Part shown: positions 56,985-64,000 of the stretch, one piece after another
How positions within the stretch are numbered: the stretch's first letter is position 1
Layout of the letters: each line of letters opens with the position of its first letter
From: Salinivibrio kushneri
Lineage (GTDB): Bacteria > Pseudomonadota > Gammaproteobacteria > Enterobacterales > Vibrionaceae
Length of the DNA stretch: 64,000 bases
Direction: 5' to 3'
Assembly (NCBI RefSeq): GCF_027286325.1
Contig: NZ_CP114588.1
Coordinates: 1,302,001-1,366,000 of the forward strand
Translations under genes and position numbers: made by a program
Notes under the pieces: model-generated
Told to the model about the DNA's origin: nothing
Databases searched by the model: none
The model's input: only the letters and a program-made list of their open reading frames with translations

Positions 56985-57596
56985 TTACTTCATTGCGTGA
57001 CCTAGTGACTGAAGATAAGCAATCAGCGCTTCTATCTCCGTTTTACCTTCAACTGCCGCCTTAGCATTCTCGATGTCCTCATCGGTGTATGGCACACCAA
57101 ATTGGTCACGGAATACTTTCAGCTTCGCGGCTGTTGTTTCCCCATCTAGCTTGTTCTCTGCTAACCAAGGGAAGCCAGGCATGTTCGATTCAGGTACTAC
57201 GTCACGTGGATTAATTAAGTGAACGCGGTGCCATTCGTCAGAGTAACGATCCCCAACTCGGGCGAGATCAGGACCAGTACGTTTAGAGCCCCATAAGAAG
57301 GGATGCTCCCAAACACTTTCCCCTGCGACAGCATAGTGGCCGTAACGCTCGGTTTCAGCGCGAAATGGGCGAACCATTTGACTGTGACACACGTTGCACC
57401 CTTCACGGATGTAGATGTCTCGTCCTTCCATTTCTAACGCTGTATACGGGCGAAGGTTGTCCACCGGTTCAGTGGTTTGCTTTTGGTAAATCAGTGGCGT
57501 TATCTCCACCAATGCACCAAAGCTGATTGCAACGATGATCAAAATCGCTAGCAAACCTGTGTTTTTTTCTACTATCTCGTGGCGATTTGAACTCAT
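56985..57596 (-). CDS. ccoO: cbb3 oxidase subunit II, monohaem CcoO
   Basis: A 203-residue membrane-anchored cytochrome c. One span (about 13-32) and haem motif CNVCH (Cys67, Cys70, His71) in [15 protein letters not shown]. The distal Met is in [16 protein letters not shown] precedes the ATG, 13 bases after ccoN. Confidence 0.96.
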   Translation of the reverse strand: MSSNRHEIVEKNTGLLAILIIVAISFGALVEITPLIYQKQTTEPVDNLRPYTALEMEGRDIYIREGCNVCHSQMVRPFRAETERYGHYAVAGESVWEHPFLWGSKRTGPDLARVGDRYSDEWHRVHLINPRDVVPESNMPGFPWLAENKLDGETTAAKLKVFRDQFGVPYTDEDIENAKAAVEGKTEIEALIAYLQSLGHAMK

Positions 57597-57609
57597 TTAA
57601 TCGTCCTCC

Positions 57610-59037
57610 TTACACCGCAGGCTCAAGCGATTTCAAGCTAGCTTCAGGCGCACGAATTGTTTTATATGCGTTGTAAGCCATCAAGAACATACCTGATAGG
57701 AAAATCGCACCGCCGATAAAGCGGACGAAGTAGAACGGATAGGAGGCTTCCAATGACTCCACAAAGCTGTATGTCAACGTACCGTCAGTGTTGACCGCGC
57801 GCCACATCAGACCTTGCATCACACCAGAAATCCACATGGCAACGATGTAAAGCACGGTACCAATCGTGGCCAGCCAGAAGTGTACGTTCACCAAAGACAC
57901 CGAGTACATACGCTCTTGGCCAAACAGTTTTGGAATCAAGTGGTAGATTGAGCCGATAGAGACCATCGCAACCCAGCCGAGTGCACCAGAATGAACGTGA
58001 CCGATTGTCCAGTCGGTGTAGTGCGACAAGGCATTAACTGTCTTGATCGACATCATTGGGCCTTCAAACGTGGACATGCCATAGAATGACAAAGACACAA
58101 TAAGGAAGCGCAAAATGGGATCATAGCGAAGTTTATGCCACGCACCTGATAACGTCATAATACCGTTAATCATCCCGCCCCACGAAGGTGCAAACAAGAT
58201 TAACGACATCACCATCCCCAGTGACTGTGTCCAATCGGGCAGAGCCGTGTAATGAAGGTGGTGAGGACCCGCCCAGATGTAGAGAGAAATCAATGCCCAG
58301 AAGTGGACGATTGAAAGTCGATACGAATAAACAGGGCGACCCGCTTGTTTAGGTACGAAGTAATACATCATGCCCAAAAAGCCTGCCGTCAGCAGGAAAC
58401 CAACCGCATTATGTCCATACCACCACTGAACCATCGCATCAACTGCGCCAGCATAGATGGAGTAAGATTTCATCGGTGAAACAGGGATTGCCATGCTGTT
58501 GACGATGTGTAACACCGCGATGGTCAGAATAAAGGCACCGAAGAACCAGTTGGCCACATAAATATGTGACGTTTTACGCTTGATAAGCGTGCCAAAGAAC
58601 ACGATAGCGTATGCGACCCATACCACCGCGATGGCGATATCAATTGGCCACTCTAGTTCAGCGTACTCTTTAGAGGTGGTGTATCCCATTGGCAGCGAGA
58701 TGGCTGCAGAAAGGATGATGGCTTGCCAACCCCAGAAGGTGAACTCTGCTAACTTCCCTCCGAACAACCGTGTTTGACAAGTTCGCTGTGCAACATAATA
58801 AGAGGTTGCAAACAACGCACTGGTACCGAAAGCGAAAATCACTGCGTTGGTATGCAGTGGGCGCAGACGGCTATACGTCAAATACGGAATATCAAAGTTC
58901 AGTGCAGGCCACACTAATTGAGCGGCAATAAGTACACCTACAGCCATGCCCACAATACCCCACAAAATAGTTGTTAGGGTAAATAAGCGGACAACGCGGT
59001 AGTTGTAGTCTTGTTCAAGCTGCTTAACTTGGCTCAT
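57610..59037 (-). CDS. ccoN: cbb3 oxidase catalytic subunit CcoN
   Basis: A 475-residue 12-span membrane protein holding haem b and the haem b3-CuB centre that reduces oxygen at low concentrations. Histidine ligands lie in [28 protein letters not shown] and the [17 protein letters not shown] region. The ATG at 59037 fits the GGAAG ribosome site; a start five codons earlier is less well placed. First gene of ccoNOQP. I could not find a good FNR box in the upstream 280 bases. Confidence 0.95.
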   Translation of the reverse strand: MSQVKQLEQDYNYRVVRLFTLTTILWGIVGMAVGVLIAAQLVWPALNFDIPYLTYSRLRPLHTNAVIFAFGTSALFATSYYVAQRTCQTRLFGGKLAEFTFWGWQAIILSAAISLPMGYTTSKEYAELEWPIDIAIAVVWVAYAIVFFGTLIKRKTSHIYVANWFFGAFILTIAVLHIVNSMAIPVSPMKSYSIYAGAVDAMVQWWYGHNAVGFLLTAGFLGMMYYFVPKQAGRPVYSYRLSIVHFWALISLYIWAGPHHLHYTALPDWTQSLGMVMSLILFAPSWGGMINGIMTLSGAWHKLRYDPILRFLIVSLSFYGMSTFEGPMMSIKTVNALSHYTDWTIGHVHSGALGWVAMVSIGSIYHLIPKLFGQERMYSVSLVNVHFWLATIGTVLYIVAMWISGVMQGLMWRAVNTDGTLTYSFVESLEASYPFYFVRFIGGAIFLSGMFLMAYNAYKTIRAPEASLKSLEPAV

Positions 59038-59314
59038 ATTGCATGCTTCCACTTTTAGTTAACTACACTCACGTTTGATACGGACGAAGCCTCCGCTTCG
59101 CCTGTTAACATACCATTTTTAAGAAAACGCCCCGTTGCGTATGGTTTTTAACCACTTTGCACACTCCGTTGCTATTTCTTTGTAAAAATGGCATTTTCGA
59201 CCAGAATCATACTGTAGATACTGGTTAAAAAACAGGGTCTAACCCACACACTTAGTGCGGCTTACCAACCTTTCTTATAAAACTTTGACCTCTGTAACAC
59301 GGAGAAAGCTACCC

Positions 59315-59734
59315 ATGGCAGCAGAAAAACTCACTCGAGGACGACTCGCGCAAATCATCGTTATGCTTACACTTTTGGTGGTTGCTTTCTTCTGGAGGAC
59401 GCTGGTCTATACACCCGGATTGACCATTATAGACTGCGAAGGGGAACGTGGATTTTGTGGCACGTCACAATCTCAGCAAACGGTAGAGTTCTCGTGGAGA
59501 AAAGAACAGGATTATATAATATTTTCAGTGATTTCCGACAAAAAGCCACACTCGGCTTATTGGGGAGAAGAAGGGAACAAGCAGATCGAAATCAGCGATA
59601 TGCAGGACCAAAACGGGGATAAAATCACGCTAACTTGGCAGTGGAAAACACAAGATTTACCTCGAAATCCCATGAGGTTTAACCTTGTCTTTGATCAACA
59701 TCAATTTAAATTTAATTACCCTCAAATCGACTAA
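59315..59734 (+). CDS. Hypothetical small membrane-anchored protein
   Basis: A 139-residue protein with one hydrophobic segment (about 12-30) after a basic start, then a soluble domain predicted outside the membrane. Two Cys (in DCEGERGFCG) are close enough for a disulphide. The beta-rich rest has many Trp, Gln and Lys. The ATG at 59315 follows GGAGA; a longer start at 59255 lacks support. Divergent from ccoN; no family recognised. Confidence 0.75.
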   Translation: MAAEKLTRGRLAQIIVMLTLLVVAFFWRTLVYTPGLTIIDCEGERGFCGTSQSQQTVEFSWRKEQDYIIFSVISDKKPHSAYWGEEGNKQIEISDMQDQNGDKITLTWQWKTQDLPRNPMRFNLVFDQHQFKFNYPQID

Positions 59735-59776
59735 AAAACTGCGGTTTAAAGCTTATTTTTTCTCTCTAGTCATAAT

Positions 59777-59816
59777 TATAAAAGGAAATGCTTATTTATA
59801 AGTGTTTCCTTTTATA
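59777..59816. terminator. Bidirectional terminator, long hairpin
   Basis: A 12-bp stem TATAAAAGGAAA with its complement, plus an inner CTTAT/ATAAG stem, nearly 40 bases long. Placed between the converging small-protein and SDR-like genes. Confidence 0.85.
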
Positions 59817-59821
59817 TCCTG

Positions 59822-60382
59822 TCACAATTTTATTATAAACTCTTGATTAGTAATGCTATTTGCTTCATCCCCTAAAAGAAAGCATACCAAGGGAGATAAA
59901 ACTTCGCTCTTTTTACGCGACGGTAATGTTTCCACATCAGTGTTAATATTGTGATCCGACCAGAAACTTATACTGTTAATCCGTTGCAGGCGATTTGTAG
60001 CCAGTTTGTCATTTAGGGACGCGCTGCCCAGATGGCTGTTTGTATCAATAACGACACAACGAGCACCTATTTGACAAAATGAATCCAGCCCATCAACTCC
60101 CAGTGATTGTATATAGGCATGCCCCAGCTCAGACACGACAACGGCACCGATAAAAGGGGAGAGTTGTACGGTACACTGATCAAGCGTGGCGTGGAGCATA
60201 TCGGGGGTGAGCGCAGGTGCTTCTTTAAACCTGACTCTTGGATCATGAGCGACAATATCGAGCGCTGTCTTCTGATTGTGATCGACAATAATAGGGGTGT
60301 AGCCTTTTGCGGCTAATTGATAGGCGATAGTGGCACCCAAGGTGCAGGCTCCACCGAATAACGCAACGGGTCGACAATCCAT
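59822..60382 (-). CDS. Shortened SDR-like protein
   Basis: A 186-residue Rossmann-fold protein of short-chain dehydrogenase descent. The nucleotide-binding glycine loop is recognisable (LFGGACTLGATIAYQLAAKG), and later segments parallel the SDR end (RINSISFW, VCFLLGDEANSITNQ). However the NNAG segment and the YxxxK catalytic pair are missing, and the protein is about 60 residues shorter than usual. It may have lost catalysis and kept a binding or regulatory role, or it is a decaying gene. Composition is AT-leaning. Divergent from the FIST gene. Confidence 0.7.
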   Translation of the reverse strand: MDCRPVALFGGACTLGATIAYQLAAKGYTPIIVDHNQKTALDIVAHDPRVRFKEAPALTPDMLHATLDQCTVQLSPFIGAVVVSELGHAYIQSLGVDGLDSFCQIGARCVVIDTNSHLGSASLNDKLATNRLQRINSISFWSDHNINTDVETLPSRKKSEVLSPLVCFLLGDEANSITNQEFIIKL

Positions 60383-60526
60383 GTTGAGCGCTCTAGCGAT
60401 ATAAATAGGATATACAGGATACGTGATTTTAAGCGCTATTTCAGCCGACTAGCGCAATGATTTGATTGCCTGATACAGGTATCATTAAAATCGTGATAGA
60501 TAGCGAGAACGATAACGAACGTTAAG

Positions 60527-61717
60527 ATGAAGATAGCGACGGCATGCACACAAAATCCAGACGCAGTGGACGCTGCGCAAACACTGGCACGCACTTTGTT
60601 GGGTCGTCTAAAAGCCCCTAAGCTTTTAATGCTCTACTGCACGGAGCAATACGATGTTGATGCACTCCAGCAAGCGATGGTCGTGCTTTTCCCTGGCGTG
60701 CCAATAATAGGTTGTACGACATGCTGTGGTGTCATGACGCAAGCCGGTTATACCGAAGGGCCAACAGCTGCAGTCTGGGCTTGCAGCGATGAAAAGGGGA
60801 GTTACGGCACATCCCTCGTACCACATCAAGCCCATCGTCCAATACACGAGTCAGCGCGCATTGCGCTTAATCAAGCAATAGAAGAGAGCGGCCGTTGTGG
60901 CGAGCTCCCCAAACTCATTGCTTTACACAGTACACCGGGTGATGAGGAGACAACATTAGCTGCCATTCGCGAAGAGTTGGGTGTATCGGTCCCAGTGATA
61001 GGTGGATCCGCAGCGGCCGATACCGTCGGCGGACAATGGGCTATTTTCGATAATAAACAAACCGCGCGATCTGGGATCGCAATCAGTGTTTTTTATCCAA
61101 CAGCACGGGTGAGCTATTCATTTCACTCTGGCTATGCGGCAACAACGAAAAAGGCCATCGTCACAGAGGTACGTGGGCGCACTTTAGTTAGCTTGGATCA
61201 CAAACCCGCATCGATGGTTTATAAAGGCTGGTACGAAGAAGAAACCGGGCAAAAGCTGGATTTAGGGGACTCGCTGTTCGCACGATCAACCTTGTATCCG
61301 CTCGGTACACAAACGGGCAAGATACACGGCTTACCTTATTACACCTTGTCACACCCCATGTTTGTTAACCAAGACGGCCACATGGAACTATTCTCGCAAA
61401 TAGCCGTAGGACAAACCGCGCACTTTATGACTGGTACCAGTGAAGGGTTGATTGCTCGTGCAAGTCGAGTGGTGGAATCGGCAAACGATCATGCACTGCG
61501 TACGCCTCAACCTCTCGGTGGACTGGCGATTTACTGTGCGGGGTGTATGCTTCATGTCAAGGATCGCCTTGACCAAGTGGCCGACAATATCAACACCGCT
61601 TTATACACGGCACCGTTTGTCTGCCCGTTTACCTTTGGTGAACAAGGCTTGTTTAAAGGTGGTGAGTTGTCCCATGGTAATTTAATGATCTCGGCTGTGT
61701 TATTTCATAAGGATTAA
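60527..61717 (+). CDS. FIST domain sensory protein
   Basis: A 396-residue cytosolic protein spanning a FIST N domain (about 25-220; VVLFPGVPIIGCTTCCGVMTQAG) and FIST C domain (about 230-390; GYAATTKKAIVTEVRG, then YCAGCMLHVKDRLDQVADNI). FIST proteins are thought to bind small ligands such as amino acids and feed signalling proteins. It ends two bases before a hybrid histidine kinase, so the pair forms an operon and likely a signalling unit. Cys residues are plentiful near the N domain. Confidence 0.9.
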   Translation: MKIATACTQNPDAVDAAQTLARTLLGRLKAPKLLMLYCTEQYDVDALQQAMVVLFPGVPIIGCTTCCGVMTQAGYTEGPTAAVWACSDEKGSYGTSLVPHQAHRPIHESARIALNQAIEESGRCGELPKLIALHSTPGDEETTLAAIREELGVSVPVIGGSAAADTVGGQWAIFDNKQTARSGIAISVFYPTARVSYSFHSGYAATTKKAIVTEVRGRTLVSLDHKPASMVYKGWYEEETGQKLDLGDSLFARSTLYPLGTQTGKIHGLPYYTLSHPMFVNQDGHMELFSQIAVGQTAHFMTGTSEGLIARASRVVESANDHALRTPQPLGGLAIYCAGCMLHVKDRLDQVADNINTALYTAPFVCPFTFGEQGLFKGGELSHGNLMISAVLFHKD

Positions 61718-61719
61718 TC

Positions 61720-63840
61720 ATGACGTCGAAACGCGTATCGTCCTCTGAACGTTCAGACTCTGAATCTTTACAAGAAACCTTATTTGAGCTCAGTCGTGTT
61801 GAAGCAAGAGAAAAGCGGTTAAGGGAAGAAAACGATGCGATTTTGTCGGCAATCTCAGCCATGACAGAAGCGACGTCAAAAACCGATATTTTTGCTTCCT
61901 TGCTGGATGTGATCCGCCGGTATGTCAACTTTGATAGCGCCGTGGCGCTAAGCCGTAACCGAGAAACAGAAGATGCGTTTCGCTGTCTAGTGTCGACTGA
62001 ACGCTTACTCGAAACAGTTACTTGGCAAACAGGGGATGTGTTCCGCCGCTGTGTGAGTGGCGAAACGGTTGCTATCTACAAACCTGGCATGGTGAAAGAG
62101 CTGCATTGCTTAACGCATCAATACGCCAGTTATTTACAAGGTACTGCGCTGATTAGCGGGCTGACGGTAAACGACAGTGAAGTCATGCTTATATTACTGT
62201 CACACCGCCGCGATGCATTTAATAATGAAGCCCAGCAAGTGATAGACCGGTTTCGACCCTTGATTGAACGCACCATAATGGATATTGACTACCGCCACCG
62301 TCTCCATGCATTAGTGGGGAGTCGAACCCAAGAACTGAATGCTAGCCGACAGCGTTTTCAAGACTTTGCCCAAACAGCCAGTGATTGGTTTTGGGAACTC
62401 GATAACCAATTTCAACTTACCTACCTATCATCACCCAATACTGATACTGACATCGACGCTGAAGCCCTGCTGGCAAAGCTCAAGTCAGACGCCGAATTAA
62501 AAACGAAATTAGAAGAGTACATATATACAGAAGAAGCCTTCAGCGATATTGAGTGGCACATAGAGTCTCGTCACCATGATTATTGGGTGAGCCTATCAGG
62601 CCGTCCTTGCTATAATAAGCGCGGTGAGCTCGCCGGTTATCGGGGGACGGCTAAAGACATCACCGCGACCAAACGTCGCGTTGTCGAATTGCAAAAGGCT
62701 CGCCAGCAAGCTGAGTTAGCCAATAACGCCAAGTCGCAGTTCCTTGCGGTCATGAGCCACGAAATCCGCACGCCGCTCAATGCTGTTTTAGGATTGATCG
62801 ATGCATTGCAACACTCTTCATTAACGCAAGAACAAAAGCAGTGGGTAGGGCAAATGGATAAATCTGCTCAGCTATTGCTGATATTGATCAGCGATGTTCT
62901 AGATTTATCTAAAATTGAGTCCAACCGGTTTTCGCTATCTCCCTCATTGATGAAGCCCAGCGATAGCGTATCGAATGTATATCAACAATTGATTGAGCGT
63001 GCCGATAAAAAGCGCATAAACCTCTCTGTCAGTGTTTCTTCTTCTGTGCCCACCATCTTGTTTATGGATGAGAACCGCTTTACGCAAATATTGCTTAACT
63101 TGGTGGCCAATGCCTTAAAATTCACAGATCGTGGAGGGGTGACAGTGTCACTTGATGCCCATGATGATGTCCTTGAGCTATGGGTGAGAGATTCGGGCAT
63201 AGGTATCGATGAAAAGCAGATTGATCGAATATTTGAGCCTTTTACTCAAGCGGATGGCAGCATTACTCGCCGCTTTGGCGGTACCGGCCTCGGATTATCC
63301 ATTTGCAAAAAGCTGGTAGAGATGATGGGGGGCAGTATTCACGTGGAAAGTGAGCCTTACCAGGGAACTGACTTTTGCGTTCGCTTACCGATTGTCGAAA
63401 CACCTCAAGATGCAGAAAAGCACCACGCACAGCTTAATGCCCCGGTCGATGCCGTGCAGCCTATGTCGATATTAGTCGCCGAAGACAGCCGTGCTAACCA
63501 AATGGTGGTGCGGTTAATGCTTGAAAAGCAAGGTCATACCGTCGCGTTGGCATCCAATGGTGAAGAGGCACTGGCATTGGCAAAAGAAACAGAATTTGAC
63601 CTAGTGCTTATGGACATGTCGATGCCCGTAATGGACGGCATCGCTGCCACCAAAGCACTGCGCGCGTCCGGGTTTAAACGTCCAATTGTTGCCTTAACGG
63701 CTAACGCGATGGACGAAGACAAACAACGTTGTGTCCGTGCAGGTATGGATGACTTTGTGACTAAACCCATTAGGGCCGCGAGCCTGAATGCTGTGTTACA
63801 TGCACATCAGCCACTTGATCTTTCGACTAATTACCGCTGA
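61720..63840 (+). CDS. Hybrid sensor histidine kinase/response regulator
   Basis: A 706-residue cytosolic hybrid kinase. Coiled coil (about 15-45), GAF-like sensor (about 50-190), a PAS-like domain (about 215-325), HisKA with VMSHEIRTPLNA (His347), ATPase domain (about 410-560; NLVANALKFTD, GGTGLGLSICKKL), and a receiver domain (about 585-700) with phospho-Asp632 in VLMDMSMPVMDG and Lys in FVTKPI. No membrane spans, HPt domain or output domain, so phosphate must pass to a partner elsewhere. Two bases after the FIST gene, which probably supplies its signal. Confidence 0.93.
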   Translation: MTSKRVSSSERSDSESLQETLFELSRVEAREKRLREENDAILSAISAMTEATSKTDIFASLLDVIRRYVNFDSAVALSRNRETEDAFRCLVSTERLLETVTWQTGDVFRRCVSGETVAIYKPGMVKELHCLTHQYASYLQGTALISGLTVNDSEVMLILLSHRRDAFNNEAQQVIDRFRPLIERTIMDIDYRHRLHALVGSRTQELNASRQRFQDFAQTASDWFWELDNQFQLTYLSSPNTDTDIDAEALLAKLKSDAELKTKLEEYIYTEEAFSDIEWHIESRHHDYWVSLSGRPCYNKRGELAGYRGTAKDITATKRRVVELQKARQQAELANNAKSQFLAVMSHEIRTPLNAVLGLIDALQHSSLTQEQKQWVGQMDKSAQLLLILISDVLDLSKIESNRFSLSPSLMKPSDSVSNVYQQLIERADKKRINLSVSVSSSVPTILFMDENRFTQILLNLVANALKFTDRGGVTVSLDAHDDVLELWVRDSGIGIDEKQIDRIFEPFTQADGSITRRFGGTGLGLSICKKLVEMMGGSIHVESEPYQGTDFCVRLPIVETPQDAEKHHAQLNAPVDAVQPMSILVAEDSRANQMVVRLMLEKQGHTVALASNGEEALALAKETEFDLVLMDMSMPVMDGIAATKALRASGFKRPIVALTANAMDEDKQRCVRAGMDDFVTKPIRAASLNAVLHAHQPLDLSTNYR

Positions 63841-63894
63841 CTTGAATCGATTTAGGCCAATCCATAATTGGAATAATCAAGATTAAAGGAAGTA

Positions 63895-63928
63895 GTAATT
63901 AGCTATTTTATGGTAAATAGCTAATTAC
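63895..63928. terminator. Hairpin after the FIST-kinase operon
   Basis: A 14-bp perfect stem GTAATTAGCTATTT with its complement and a 6-nt loop, starting 55 bases after the kinase stop. Followed by GTTTAATG, so a weak terminator at best. Nothing else is seen up to the end of the window. Confidence 0.55.
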
Positions 63929-64000
63929 GTTTAATGACATAGATGAAGTAGAGAAGCGTATGGTTAAGTGGCAGATGTCACACTCAATCAGATATCATAT

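Noticed and set aside
59075-59088. FNR box before ccoN
   Set aside because: Only one half-site matches, and it is too near the start codon to act at a promoter.

Overview
The window is gammaproteobacterial chromosomal DNA, almost certainly from a member of the Vibrionaceae. The evidence is gene order: thrS-infC-rpmI-rplT, pheS-pheT-ihfA, btuCD, potABC next to the DUF2987 and ttcA genes, then uspE-fnr-(TauE/SafE)-ccoS-ccoI-ccoH-ccoPQON, plus vibrio-type families such as DUF3581 and DUF2987. By eye the base composition is near 50% G+C. That would suit Salinivibrio better than most Vibrio species, but genus is an inference. I see no phage, transposon, integron, CRISPR array, rRNA or tRNA gene.

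Layout. (1) 0.26-2.2 kb: a small CPXCG zinc-ribbon protein, the sugar phosphatase YniC/HxpB and the fructosamine kinase YniA. (2) 2.3-9.6 kb: the histidine utilisation locus hutIGUH, with the repressor gene hutC and a periplasmic amino-acid-binding-type protein just upstream; HutC-type palindromes lie before hutI and hutC. (3) 9.7-13 kb: thrS-infC-rpmI-rplT, with a tRNA-Thr anticodon-like hairpin in the thrS leader and an AUU start on infC. (4) 13.1-23.2 kb: an accessory block between rplT and pheS. It holds a PhzF-family gene, an operon of an orphan sugar-binding protein with a sensor kinase and response regulator, the divergent glucose PTS gene ptsG, an AT-rich secreted PIG-L deacetylase, a POT peptide transporter and lplA. 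(5) 23.4-30.5 kb: pheST, ihfA with an IHF-type site upstream, astE, and btuCD without btuF.

(6) 30.5-37 kb: a TerB-like protein, the RNA helicase HrpA, a secreted L,D-transpeptidase-like protein and a secreted ATP-dependent DNA ligase. (7) 37-41.7 kb: D-lactate dehydrogenase and lactate permease, divergent from a LysR regulator. (8) 41.8-47.1 kb: an HDOD protein, a DUF3581 protein, the sirtuin CobB, and the polyamine transporter potABC without potD. (9) 47.3-51.9 kb: two uncharacterised envelope proteins, ttcA, uspE and fnr, with an FNR box just before fnr. (10) 52-59 kb: the cbb3 oxidase structural genes ccoNOQP followed by assembly genes ccoH, ccoI, ccoS and a TauE/SafE-family gene. (11) 59.3-63.8 kb: a small membrane protein, a shortened SDR-like protein, and a FIST sensor protein with a hybrid histidine kinase.

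The genes work in recognisable modules: histidine to glutamate under HutC; translation factors with their own feedback signals in the mRNA; glucose uptake apparently tied to a periplasmic sugar-sensing two-component system; lactate oxidation; and high-affinity respiration with its redox regulator FNR alongside. The best candidates for something under-described are the binding-protein/two-component/ptsG/PIG-L cluster, the FIST-hybrid kinase pair with a degenerate SDR beside it, and the extra periplasmic binding protein inside the hut regulon.
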